Below the pieces are notes generated by a model. That model had not been told where the DNA came from. It was given only the letters and a program-made list of their open reading frames with translations, and ran no database searches. Below, piece after piece: positions 1 to 9,727 of a stretch of DNA of 42,002 bases (its first letter is position 1; the number at the start of each line of letters is the position of its first letter). The stretch comes from Cladosporium sp. IMV 00045 (taxonomy: Eukaryota; Ascomycota; Dothideomycetes; Cladosporiales; Cladosporiaceae): contig MSJI02000062.1 of the NCBI GenBank assembly GCA_001931905.2, positions 1 to 42,002 on the forward strand. Reading direction: 5' to 3'. Position numbers and translations under genes: made by a program.

Positions 1-329
1 CACCCCAGTCGCTATCTTTACTCCAGCTGAAAGGCGCGAGACTGCTCTGTCGCACTGCGGTTGCGAGCTGCTGGCTGTCGCGCAACATCAGACCGCGTGA
101 CTCTGCACCGAGGACAGGGTCTTGGGCGACTTCCCAGCCCGTCCGCTGCCACTCGCCTGGGGCCATTGCTGCTATTCCAGAGCTACGGGACCGCCGTACC
201 CATTCCTTGGCGTGCGGTTGAGTGCAGCTCCCTGCTTGTACGCCACCCTCCACGCTGTCTGCAGCGTCGCACTTTGCTCGGGTGGATCGTGCTGCTCATT
301 TCTGCGACACCGTCCCAGCAGACTTTAAT
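1..329. other. Upstream region of the Ert1-type regulator
   Basis: This stretch precedes the first supported ATG at 330 and probably holds promoter and 5' UTR of the regulator. Several frames are open by chance in this GC-rich sequence. None shows a recognisable protein, and there is no in-frame ATG between 222 and 330. Confidence 0.4.
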
Positions 330-2555
330 ATGTCCCCCGGCGCCGAGGATGGTTCGCCTTCTTCTGGACCTGGCGTTGATCGGGAAACCTCGAGCATCAT
401 GGCTGACGAAAAGATCGAACGCGCCTCCACCGACGAGAAGAGCCCTGCCCGCAGCGGCGCAGAGAGCAAGCCTGCTCCCAAGAGCAATCCTAAAGACCCC
501 TCACGCCCACGTAGGAAGAAGGCTCGGAGAGCTTGTTTTGCTTGTCAGAGAGCGCACTTGACTTGCGGTAAAGCTTGGATTTCTGTAAGATTCTGAATGA
601 CGATCACTGACATACCTTTGCAGGCGACGAACGTCCATGTCTGAGATGCATCAAGCGTGGACTACAGGATCAATGTCATGATGGTGTTAGGAAAAAGGCC
701 AAATACCTTCATGATGCTCCTCCCGAAGCTTTGATGCCGGGCTTTCCTCCGAATCAATTCTCCGCGAATGGCTCACAGAATGCGCCGCCTGTCACGGCGA
801 ACAATCAAATCACACAGAACGGGATCTCAATATCCCAACCTCCAAATTTCATGCCACAGACATCATCGAGCAACTTCCCTCAATTCAGCCCGGTGAATCA
901 CGGTGGCCGAATGGCCGCACCCATGATCGAAGGCAACGATCCCATGCTGGGCGGTAACTTTGGTGGCCCTCAGCAAAACGTCGAAACCCCTTCACAATAT
1001 CAATCTACGCCTACTCAGCAAACATCACCAGTCCAGACGATCCCCGGATCGATCGATCAACCTCCAACGATCGAAACATCAAGGGGTCAGTCCTACGATC
1101 AGTCATTCATGGATCCCAACGATCCCTCGTTGTTCAACTTCGATATATCTGGATTGAATTTTGGCAACCATTACGGTGCTCTCGAGTTTGGCATGCTTGG
1201 ACACATGTCTTCTGGAGCTGTCGGCACGCCTGATGTTGACCTGAGTTCGATGGGCAACCAATCACATCATAACAGCATGTCATACGACAACACGTCAGGC
1301 TTCAATTCCGGAAACAATTTTAATATGAACCAGTTTTCTGGATGGCCGGGCCTGCAGCGTCAAAGTAGCAACAACAACATCTGGACAGCATCGAGCAACG
1401 GTATGGACGCCTTCGCAATCGGTGAGGCATCTTTGACTGGTCAGAGTCCGGCTTCACAGAACCTCGACTTCAATTCCAATTATCAATCTGGAGGAACCAT
1501 GTCACCAGAAAACCAGTTTGCTCAAGTCGATCAAAGTCAACAGCAATCGCAGGACTTGTTACGCCAGAGCTTCTCACAGCCAACTCCACAACAACCTCGA
1601 AAACAAGTACCACCCTTCAACGGAGGTGGCCACCCTCGGAAAAGGCGACGAGACATTTCAGAGATCTACACTTCTGTCACCGCGCCATATCCGTACACAC
1701 AGGGCTTCCACGCTCTCACCGCGTTCTTGCAAAAACGATTCCCATCAAAGAAAACCCTGCGCATCGCCAAAGCACTCGCATCGATCAGACCCTCATTCAT
1801 CTCATGTAATAAGAATTTGGGCCACGAGGACCTGATCTTCATGGAAAAGTGCTTCCAACGCACCCTGTGCGAATACGAAGACTTCGTCAACCACTACGGC
1901 ACGCCGACCATCATATGCCGGCGCACGGGCGAAATCGCCGCCGTCAGCAAGGAATTCTCCCTCGTGACCGGCTGGCGCCGCGACGTCCTGCTCGGCAAAG
2001 AAGCCAACCTCAACATCAACACCGGCAGCAACAACTCCGGCACGCAGACGGGGACCAGCTCCCGCGGGGCCGTCACGCCCCGCGCCCCCGTCGACATCGA
2101 CCCCGGCCGCCCGCAGCCCGTCTTCCTGGCGGAAATCATGGACGAGGACAGCGTCGTGCAATTCTACGAGGACTTCGCCGAGCTGGCTTTCGGCGCGTCG
2201 CGCGCTTCTATCATCGGCCCCACGGTTTCCTTGCTGAAGTATAAAACCAAGGACGATCCCGGCTGGGGCGCGAATGACTTCGGCGGTAGCGGTGATGACG
2301 GCAAGCGCGGTCGGTCTTCAAGCGGTGATGTCAAGATGGAGCCGCTGATGAAAGGCGACGCGGGCACGAAAGCGCTGGGCGATCGGGACGGTAGGGTCGA
2401 TTGCAGTATGTGCTGGACTGTCAAGAGGGACGTTTTCGATATTCCTATGCTGATTGTCATGAATGTGAGTGTTCCTGTTCTCATTGGACTTTGGAATGGA
2501 TGAGAAATTGATATACTGACCGAATTTTGCGAAACAGTTCCTGCCGATCATTTAA
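330..2555 (+). CDS. ERT1: Zn2Cys6 transcription activator of gluconeogenesis, Ert1/AcuK type
   Basis: Nuclear zinc-cluster regulator of the Ert1/AcuK/AcuM family, which in fungi activates gluconeogenic genes such as PEP carboxykinase and fructose-1,6-bisphosphatase. Three exons are inferred: 330-567, 624-2464 and 2538-2555, giving 698 residues. The finger has Cys69-X2-Cys72-X6-Cys79-X5-Cys85-X2-Cys88-X8-Cys97, preceded by a basic stretch, and intron 1 splits codon 80 inside it. After it comes VRKKAKY, typical of the family. A long Asn/Gln/Ser-rich middle follows, then a PAS-like segment at about residues 505-540 ([16 protein letters not shown]). The C-terminus [15 protein letters not shown] is family-typical and is completed by an 18-nt last exon coding FLPII. 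The ATG at 399 is an alternative start. Family assignment is strong; whether it matches AcuK or AcuM cannot be decided here. Confidence 0.93.
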
Positions 2556-3698
2556 AGCAACTAAATTGTCATTCAGACGGACGAGCAGCATTCGCAATTG
2601 GTCATTGGACGCTGCTGGGGCATATCTGCAACAAAAAAAAACTCCCTTTTTCGGCCTGTATACGCAAGCGCGATAGGGAGGATGAATGAATTGGACCCGA
2701 CCGGATTCAGGGTGAATGGGAATGTGGGTGGCAGAGGCAGGCCTCTCATGTATTGTTTTGCAAAAGGGAAAAAAAGCGGGTTTTGACTCGTTTCCATTAT
2801 TTCTATCGTGTTGTTTTTCTTTTCCTTTCTTTTCGGTGGAAAATGAGCTGCATGGCATGCATGACTGGGCGGGATTGTGCTTTCTTTCCTTGATCCGGCA
2901 TCTCTATGGTTGTGAAGGTTAGGGGGGTTTGTTTGTGATATGGTATATGGTATGTAGTCATGAGAGAGATCGGTGTAGAGGATATTATGTTATCTTAACT
3001 TACCTTACCTTACCTTACTGTCGTCGTTTTATCCATGTATCGGCTCGTATGCTCCTCGATGTGACCTTTTCACAAAAGTCATTTTCCGGTGAGCCTCATT
3101 GAAGGTTTTTGTCACCTCATCATGTACGTGAGATTGCGCTTCACATGAATCTGGACAATACCTTCAATTTGATCGACGATGGTCGACTAAAGACAAGATG
3201 TGGTGATTCCCATGGCTCTTTTGAAAATAGATGATCGCGAAAACATGAGAGCGAAGGCATCCAACAACCCACCATGAGTGTGATTCCGAGTGCTTGCTAA
3301 CCTCAACCCTAACCCTATCTCACAGCACTTGTCTTTGGAGGAGCTGATGCGAAGCGCGGACTTGTGGGCTGGGGTTAGTCAGCCCGCCAAAAGGTGACAA
3401 CATCGAAATCTCTCGGTATTGTCATCCTCACCTTCATTCAAAACCAATACCAATCAGTAAAACAGAACACAACCCCGATTCAGCCAAGGATCTTCCCAGA
3501 GAAAAAGACCACACCAAAAAAAAAAAAGGAAAATAACAACAAGACATATTACCTTACCCTCCCTTCTCACCAAATCCAATCCGGAGCCTCGACCATCCTC
3601 TTGGGTTAGCTGGACCGAGCGAAGACTTATTTATCTCCCCCCCGAGACGGACACCGGACCACAATATAGTCCATTCCATAACACCAAACGTAAAGACA
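2556..3698. other. Intergenic region between the Ert1-type gene and riboflavin kinase
   Basis: Probably the 3' UTR of the regulator followed by the riboflavin kinase promoter. It has a TTACC repeat at about 2999-3017, a telomere-like CCCTAA motif at 3297-3317, a small inverted repeat at 3366-3385 (arms GGGCTG and CAGCCC, 8-nt loop), and an A-rich stretch at about 3516-3530. No convincing coding sequence was seen. Confidence 0.5.
3297..3317. repeat. Short interstitial telomere-like repeat (CCCTAA units)
   Basis: Two perfect AACCCT units preceded by a degenerate one (AACCTC) lie about 390 bp upstream of the riboflavin kinase ATG. TTAGGG/CCCTAA is the usual telomere repeat of filamentous ascomycetes. 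Short internal copies in promoters are known as telobox-type sites bound by Myb-domain factors. That role here is inference. Confidence 0.5.
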
Positions 3699-4674
3699 AT
3701 GCGACCAGACGGCCCTCGCGATCCCACGGCCGGCCCGGACGAGGGTCCCGAGCAGCCTTTCCCCTTGTGGTTGGATGGGACGGTCATTAAGGGGTTTGGG
3801 AGGGGGAGTAAGGAGGTGAGTCTCTTTTCTTTTTCTACTTTTCATACTTGCTTTTCTGGTTTTTTTTTTTTTTCTTCTTCTGTCGCTCACCTCAAGTGCT
3901 TTTGGTGCATTTTCTTTTTTTTTTTTCGAGCGTGGAGGATTGGCGGTCGTTGGGAAATGTGCTGTGGGAGGACTGTGGGGATTGGGGAGGGTGTTGGGAG
4001 CTGTGAGATGTGCTTTTCCTGAAGAGCAGAATGGGGGTGGTTACGTGGGAAATGCCAGGACCAAGGTGCCAGAACTGTTCAGACGTGAGCAGAATTGCCA
4101 CTGCACGGCATTTCATCTGTCCTTCAAAACCCAGTCTACATCCAAAACCCTCGGCCTGCAACACCTTTCACCCTCCCAATCTCGCTTTTCGCCAACAGAG
4201 CATAACGCCAGAAACCAAAGACTAACCCGCCTTCTCACGCAGCTCGGCATTCCAACAGCCAACATCCCCATCTCGGGCCTCTCCGTGGGCGGCAACGAAA
4301 ACATCACCTCCGGCGTGTACTACGGCTGGGCCGGTCTCTCGCCCAACGATGCTCTCGACGACCCTGCCTCCCCCGCCGTCTTCCCCATGGTCATGAGCAT
4401 CGGGTGGAACCCGTTCTACAAAAACACGGTGCGCAGCGTGGAAGTGCACATCATGCACGATTTCAAGCGGGATTTCTACGGGAGCCATATGAATTTGGTG
4501 ATTTTGGGGTTCATTCGCCCGGAGTACGATTATGTCAGTGTCGAGAGTTTGGTCGAGGATATCAGGACGGATATTGATGTGGCGGGGAGGAGTTTGGAGA
4601 GGGCGGCGTATAGGAGGTTTGGGGAGGAGGAGGGGTTGAGGGAGTTTGGGGGGAGGACGGAGGTTGCTAGCTAG
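3699..4674 (+). CDS. FMN1: Riboflavin kinase (flavokinase)
   Basis: Catalyses ATP-dependent phosphorylation of riboflavin to FMN, the first step of flavin cofactor synthesis. Two exons, 3699-3815 and 4243-4674, give 182 residues, close to the fungal norm. Exon 1 carries MRPDGPRDP and the [11 protein letters not shown] motif. Exon 2 opens with LGIPTANIP, the family's PTAN nucleotide-binding motif, then [31 protein letters not shown] and [12 protein letters not shown], all characteristic. The protein is continuous across the splice ([15 protein letters not shown]), so no exon is missing. The donor is GTGAGT and an ACTAACC branch site lies at 4221, 15-20 nt before the acceptor. The intron is 427 nt, far longer than others here, and holds two T-runs. 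It tail-to-tail faces the small Ser-rich gene. Confidence 0.95.
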
Positions 4675-4942
4675 GTAGTTGAGATTTGAGTGTGATGAGG
4701 GGTGTTCAAGGGTGATGATTACGATACAGAGGGGTGGGTTGGATTATGATGATATGAGGTAGAGTATAGAAATTTTTGAGGGCGCCACTTGCATGCAAGC
4801 CTTTTGCCTTGCCTTCCTCGGTTTCTCTCCAATTCAAGTTGTTCTTCCGCATTGTGTCTTTCATAAATCATAGTATCATACATTTCACTACGCCTTCCTC
4901 CCTGCATTTTCCAAGCATTGTTCCTCAGATTCCTCAGGTCCT

Positions 4943-5302
4943 TCAAGCACCGCCCTCCCTCTTCGCATACTCGTCCTCCATCCTCTCCTCATACTGCGCA
5001 TCCCTCTCGGCCTGCGCATCGGTGACATCTTCGATCCTGCGACTGGTGTCGGCGCCGCCTGCGGAACCGGCACCCTCGAGCAGCTCGCGGCCTTGAGCGT
5101 CGTAGTGGCGGGTTTCTTGCACGGCGGGTTCGCCGAGGTTCTGCGTGGCGGAGCGGACGGTCGTGCCGTTGACGGGGTCACTGCTGGATTGCTGCATCGT
5201 GCGGTAGCCGGTGGTTTGGCCGTTGTTGGTCGTGCTGCTGCTGCTGCTGCTACTGCTGGTGGAGTAGCTGACGGAGCTGCTGGAGAAGGTGTTGGAAGAC
5301 AT
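4943..5302 (-). CDS. Small Ser-rich conserved hypothetical protein
   Basis: A 119-residue uninterrupted reading frame. The N-terminal 25 residues are almost all Ser, Thr and Tyr. The middle holds NGQTTGYR, then a segment that reads as a conserved core (SATQNLGEPAVQETRHYDAQ), followed by an acidic helical C-terminus ending EDEYAKREGGA. There is no signal peptide or membrane segment, and no enzyme motif. It resembles uncharacterised small proteins of filamentous ascomycetes, from memory of the family only. Its start region faces the FAD oxidase gene across a shared 0.94-kb divergent spacer. Function unknown. Confidence 0.75.
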   Translation of the reverse strand: MSSNTFSSSSVSYSTSSSSSSSSTTNNGQTTGYRTMQQSSSDPVNGTTVRSATQNLGEPAVQETRHYDAQGRELLEGAGSAGGADTSRRIEDVTDAQAERDAQYEERMEDEYAKREGGA

Positions 5303-6243
5303 TCTTCTTGGGCTTGGCTTTGGTGTGTTGGTTGGGTTTGTGTTTGGTGTTGATGAATCTGTGGATTGTTCGATGGAATGAAGTTAATCAAGTCTGTTAT
5401 TGTTGCAAGTTAAAAAAGTTCAGGTTGTTGCCTGATTGCCGTGTTGTTCTTTGGTCTTCTCAAGATTCCTGCTGTGATGTCACTGTCGTCATGCCTTCCT
5501 GAGCTTCAAGTTGACGCGATCGTTTCATCAGTCGCTCATTGCACGTGAGCGTCTACACAGTACTTTTTTCCAACAAGACTGAGAGACAAGTGTTCAAGCA
5601 GTTCATCTTCTGGATCAATTGCAATTCGGATCCGGCCGGTCATGGAGGAGAAAGCACCAGAATGAAACATGTCAAGAGACAGGGCGCAATCGATAAGAGA
5701 GGACATCGCGCACCAAATCCGCCGCTAAGCGCCACCTCGTCCGCGTCTTATGACCAAAAACAGTAATGTCCAGCACTTCGACAAGTCCCCACACCAGACG
5801 CCCTTCGGTTCAATGAGCGGACGAGCGAAAGGCAAAGTCATCCCGGAGACAATCAGTCCACGCCTGTTCTGGCCCTACAATTCGCCGCGCATGCTGTGGA
5901 TTGGCCCTTCCACGTCTGCGCGGCCGACCTGGCGACTGGGGGATTCCTGGGGAGCAGATACCGAGAATGTTGATTATTCACGCCCTACACAGAATTGACT
6001 GCGATCCATACCATGGGAAAACTGGACCCGTATAAGAGTACTTGAGCAGCCGGCGTAACTTTTATGTACCTCTAGAATAACTTTCTCTTGACACGACGCT
6101 TCACTCACTTTTCCTCCCAAGCAGTCCACCGTCGCAAGGTTGTTGTGACAGACCCATTGGCCATTGACCTATAGAGACGCCTTCTCAATTGCCACAAATC
6201 ATCCTCTAGCGATCTCAGCAGTACCACATCTTCCAAGCTCACA
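5303..6243. other. Divergent spacer between the small Ser-rich gene and the FAD oxidase gene
   Basis: Shared upstream region of two divergent genes. A TATA-like TATAAGAG lies at about 6031, and an ATTGG (inverted CCAAT) at about 6155, in front of the oxidase start. An 82-codon open frame at 5750-5998 shows no recognisable motif and is probably chance. Confidence 0.4.
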
Positions 6244-7720
6244 ATGGCCAGCGCCGAGGACCACTCGACCTACCCGGCGACCAACTCCTACCTCATCGTC
6301 GGAGCCGGTGTATTCGGAGTTTCGACAGCCTACGAGCTCAAGAAGAAATTCCCCACCGCCTCTGTCACAATCGTCGACCGCGATGCCTTCGACGCTGACA
6401 ACCGCGTGGCGGCCTCATGGGACTGGAACAAGGTCGTCCGCGCCGACTACGACGACATAGTCTACTGCAAGATGGCTCTCGAGGCGCAGGACATTTTCGA
6501 GAGCGACCCTCTGTATATGCCTCACTTCCATAAGACCGGTATCTACTGGATGTGCCGCTCCGATTACGCTCAGGATGTCATCAACAACTACAAGAAGCTC
6601 GGCCGCACCGCCGACTTGAAGGCTGTGCCAGTGGCGGAGGCGAGGAAGCTCTACAACGGCCTGTTCGAGGACGCCGACTACAATGGCGTCACGGAGGTGC
6701 TGGTCAACAAGACGAGCGGTTGGGTCGCCGCGGGAGATGTGCTGCGAGCCGTCACCCGCGAGTGTCTGAGGTTAGGTGTCAAGTACGTGGTGGCCGACGT
6801 GGCTTCGTTGCAATTCGACGACGAGGGCCAGTGCTCCGGCGTCAAGTCCACCATGGGAGACATCATCTCCGCATCGCACACCATTCTCTGCACTGGTGCT
6901 TTCACATCCAAGCTCCTGGAGTGGAGCGCTCAGAGCAGTGGCATCAAGAACCTGCGCGCCGGTAACAGGCTCGTGGCTGGCGGCATCACCACTGGAATGA
7001 CCCAGCTTGACGAGCAGTCCTACGCGAGATTCAAGGACATGCCCGTGGGCGTGCAAGGATACAACGCGAAGATCGGTAAGCACATTTCCAGGACGACAAT
7101 CTAACCCGCGCACGACCGCTGACAAAACCACAAAACAGGTCCCTTCATCGGCAGCCTTCCTCCTACCCCCGACAGAGAGCTGAAGTGGTGGGGCCAGAAG
7201 ATCTTCAGAAATACCAAAGAGGTGGCACCTGGACGCTTCATCTCCGCCCCTCCCGCGGAGCGCGACTACGCTCAGTGGAAGGTGTCCGGCAAGCTGAAGG
7301 AAGACATCGACTACGCCAACCACGTCTTCTACGGCAAGAACGGCGCGAACTGGAAGATGGACAAGCACCGCATCTGCTGGTAAGTCATCGCATCCATCAC
7401 CTCCGAAACAATCAACCACCGAAGGTTTTACTAACTCACAATCTCCCAGGGACGCCTTCACGACCTCCTCCGACTTCATCATCTCCCCCCACTCGGCGGC
7501 GCGCGGCCTCTACATCGCGACGGGCGGCAACTTCCACGGCTTCAAGTTCTTCCCCGTCTTCGGCAAGTACATCATCGAGATGCTCGAGGGCTCGCTGTCG
7601 CCGGAGCTGGCGCAGAAGTGGGCTTGGGACCGCGAGAGGCCCGACCCTTCGCTCTTTGCCGATTTCCCCCGTCACGAGATGAGTGATCTCGAGGATCCGG
7701 TTAGGACTTCGAGGTTGTAG
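6244..7720 (+). CDS. FAD-dependent amine oxidase, amadoriase/sarcosine-oxidase type
   Basis: Flavoenzyme of the DAO/MSOX superfamily, nearest in style to fungal fructosyl-amino-acid oxidases and saccharopine/sarcosine oxidases, which oxidise secondary amines to imine plus H2O2. Exons 6244-7075, 7139-7379 and 7450-7720 give 447 residues. Evidence: N-terminal dinucleotide-binding motif (LIVGAGVFGVSTAYEL), the SWDWNKVVRADYDD segment that follows it in this group, a second FAD motif LCTGAFTSKLLE, and RICWDAF, where Cys357 matches the covalent-flavin Cys of MSOX-type enzymes. The C-terminal HSAARGLYIATGGNFHGFKF is the closing FAD-binding motif. Both introns are 62-70 nt and in normal phase. No clear peroxisomal signal: it ends in SRL only if the last three residues TSRL are read as a PTS1 variant, which is plausible. 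Exact substrate is not determinable. Confidence 0.88.
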
Positions 7721-8067
7721 GTTGGGAGGTTGGAGGATGTGAGGGGGATTGGGTTGGAATATTGTGAGAGCTTTGAGGGAGTGAGTTTTTTTGCTTTTGA
7801 TTGAAGAGTATAGATTTTTAGCATTGTGGGATTTTTTCTAATGATGATATGTGAACTCATTCGCTGTTACTGAGTTTTCCTTCTTGTTCAGATCGTGTCG
7901 TGGCTTGTCAGAGATTTGATCTATGCATTGGGTGAGACGGTTTCTTATGCCAAATAGTGGACATTATTGGATTTCCTAGGTGTCGTTTTATACCGACTCT
8001 GATGCAGGTGAGAATGTTGCAAGCGTATATATATTGTTTGATCTCCAAATTATCACCAATCAACTCG
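7721..8067. other. Spacer between the FAD oxidase gene and tRNA-Lys
   Basis: Presumed 3' UTR of the oxidase, AT-rich, followed by the tRNA leader. No coding signal seen. Confidence 0.4.
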
Positions 8068-8152
8068 TCCCGCGTGGCACAATTGGCTAGCGCGTGAGAC
8101 TTTTACGATTATCGTGATCTCAAGGTTGAGAGTTCGAGCCTCTCCGTGGGAG
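8068..8152 (+). tRNA. tRNA-Lys(UUU) with an 11-nt intron
   Basis: A full cloverleaf can be drawn. The acceptor stem TCCCGCG (8068-8074) pairs with CGTGGGA (8145-8151), with G as discriminator. The D loop AATTGGCTA has the GG pair. The anticodon stem TGAGA/TCTCA has five pairs. The T stem GAGAG/CTCTC encloses TTCGAGC. The anticodon loop begins C, U, then UUU (8102-8104) and A at position 37, followed by an intron at 8106-8116 in the canonical place after 37. A T-rich Pol III stop follows at about 8157-8170. The D stem has one A-C mismatch (12-23). No CCA is encoded, as normal in eukaryotes. Confidence 0.92.
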
Positions 8153-8488
8153 TTGATTCTTTTGACATTTTTGTCCCCAATATCTTACGCATACATTATT
8201 GATAAGAATATATATGTATGCAGGTGACCAGATATGCGCATTTCCGAGATATTGATTTGTCAATCCCTTTTTTTTTTGGGTCGTTCTTCTTATTGATGGC
8301 CTGTATCTTTGTCCGACCCTGAGGTGAACAAATGAGTCGACTGCACTGACTTAATGTTGATATTCGATCAATAATGGCGATCAATAATGGCGATCAATGT
8401 AAGCGCAACGTATGGCCCGATATGGATCGAAGACTGGATAGTAATGCGGTTGGGCAAATAATTACATGCATACATATGCTACTACTAC
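8153..8488. other. Spacer between tRNA-Lys and the beta-trefoil-like gene
   Basis: AT-rich, with a T9 run at about 8269 and a direct repeat of ATCAATAATGGCG near 8368-8395. No gene seen. It contains the tRNA terminator and the presumed 3' UTR of the leftward gene. Confidence 0.4.
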
Positions 8489-9727
8489 TCATGATCTCGT
8501 TGACATGGCTTGCTTGCCAACCTCAAACCGCTTCATCAGATCAGAACTATACCCGGTCGGCAAATTCTGACCTGGCTTCTTGTTCCCAGGCAAAGTCTGC
8601 CCAGGACGTTTGACCGCCGGGAGTTGCTGGCCAGGCCTTTTGATCTCGGGCTTTCGGATCGTAGGAGCTTTGTAGCCGTTCATAAGGGATTGTCTGCCAG
8701 AGTCTGATGGGCGGGCTTGATGTTGCTGTTGCTGTTGAGCCTGCTGGAGCTGCTGGCGCAATTTCTCCGTTTGATCTCTCGCAGCTTGGATTTCTTCTTG
8801 CAAGGTCTGATTCTCGTCTTTCAGCTTGTCGTTCTCTTCTTGACTGGCGAGATGCTCGGCCTTCCCGCCTTTCTTGCTCTTCTTGATGCGTTCTTCTGCG
8901 GCGCGGGCGGCTTCCTCCCGTTTCTTCAGTTCCTCTTCGCTCTTCTCCAAGCCCTTACTTTTCTCCTCGTGAGCCTGTTCCTTTCCCTTCAAAGCATCTT
9001 CCATAGCCTTCACTTTCTCCTTCCTCTTCGCAAGCTCCTCATCCTTCCCCAAAGAAGCATTCTGCACTTCATTCACAGCCTTCTGCACATCAGGACACTC
9101 CTGCCCGCAATTGCCACAACACGCGCCCCCCGCCTGCTGCTGCTGACTGGGCGCATTCGCCTTCTGCTGCTCCTTCCACTGCCTCAACTCCGGCGTCGGC
9201 TCCAGACCCCAGCTCATACCGCTCCCCCATTCCTCAAACCCGCTATACGGCATATTGTAGAAATTGCTCCAATTCCCGTCCCTGTTCGTGAACATACCAA
9301 CGTACGCGCCGTTCCCCTCGTAGCAATCCCAGGTGTGCAGAAAGCCGTCTGGCGACTGCGATGTGCCCAGCCAGTAGGTGCCGGCGCTGCTGCCCGCGTA
9401 CACGTACCACCACGTCGGCTGCTCCGAGAGGTACATGGATGCCTTGCAGTTGGTGCCGGAGACGGCGAGGTAGCCGCCGGTGCGGGCGTTTTTGAGCGCG
9501 ATCCGTGACCGGTCGTTGTTTTCGTATTGGATCCACCATTTGCTGTCTGGCTCGTCGCGGGCGCTGAGGGTTGTGGCGCCGGGGATTTGGGGCGAGAAGG
9601 AGAGGGTTTGTTGGAAGTTGGAGCATTGGTTTTTGATGAAGTAAGATGAGCCAGTTGGGAAGGCGTCGCCTTCGCGGTCGAGCATTTGGACCAATGGATG
9701 GTTCGGGATGTTGCTCGGGGAGGCCAT
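8489..9727 (-). CDS. Beta-trefoil-like, coiled-coil protein with C-terminal decapeptide repeats
   Basis: A single-exon, 412-residue protein of unknown function. Residues 24-160 are rich in Trp, Tyr and Gly with spaced WW motifs (SKWWIQY, PTWWYVY) and GYLAVSG, GTYWLG, GFLHTWD segments, which looks like a ricin-B/beta-trefoil fold; this is inference. Residues 203-211 form a CCxxCxxxC cluster. Residues 215-335 are a charged heptad-like coiled coil ending in a Gln run. Residues 361-390 are three exact-length decapeptides of form xxK(R/K)PGQxLP. There is no signal peptide, so it is probably cytosolic. The start chosen has a strong context (AACATGGCC); an in-frame ATG at 9838 would add 37 residues. 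Divergent from the 89-residue gene. Confidence 0.8.
   Translation of the reverse strand: MASPSNIPNHPLVQMLDREGDAFPTGSSYFIKNQCSNFQQTLSFSPQIPGATTLSARDEPDSKWWIQYENNDRSRIALKNARTGGYLAVSGTNCKASMYLSEQPTWWYVYAGSSAGTYWLGTSQSPDGFLHTWDCYEGNGAYVGMFTNRDGNWSNFYNMPYSGFEEWGSGMSWGLEPTPELRQWKEQQKANAPSQQQQAGGACCGNCGQECPDVQKAVNEVQNASLGKDEELAKRKEKVKAMEDALKGKEQAHEEKSKGLEKSEEELKKREEAARAAEERIKKSKKGGKAEHLASQEENDKLKDENQTLQEEIQAARDQTEKLRQQLQQAQQQQQHQARPSDSGRQSLMNGYKAPTIRKPEIKRPGQQLPAVKRPGQTLPGNKKPGQNLPTGYSSDLMKRFEVGKQAMSTRS
8558..8647 (-). repeat. Three tandem 30-bp coding repeats (decapeptide KRPGQxLP)
   Basis: Residues 361-370, 371-380 and 381-390 of the beta-trefoil-like protein read EIKRPGQQLP, AVKRPGQTLP and GNKKPGQNLP. 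The period is exactly ten residues, with K, P, G, Q, L and P invariant. Confidence 0.85.

Noticed and set aside
3940..4242. Separate gene starting at 3940
   Set aside because: It joins the riboflavin kinase second exon in frame, but the family sequence requires the exon at 3699-3815 and continues exactly across the splice. Kept only as a possible alternative product.
5750..5998. 82-codon frame between two divergent genes
   Set aside because: No recognisable motif and no splice or start support beyond an ATG.
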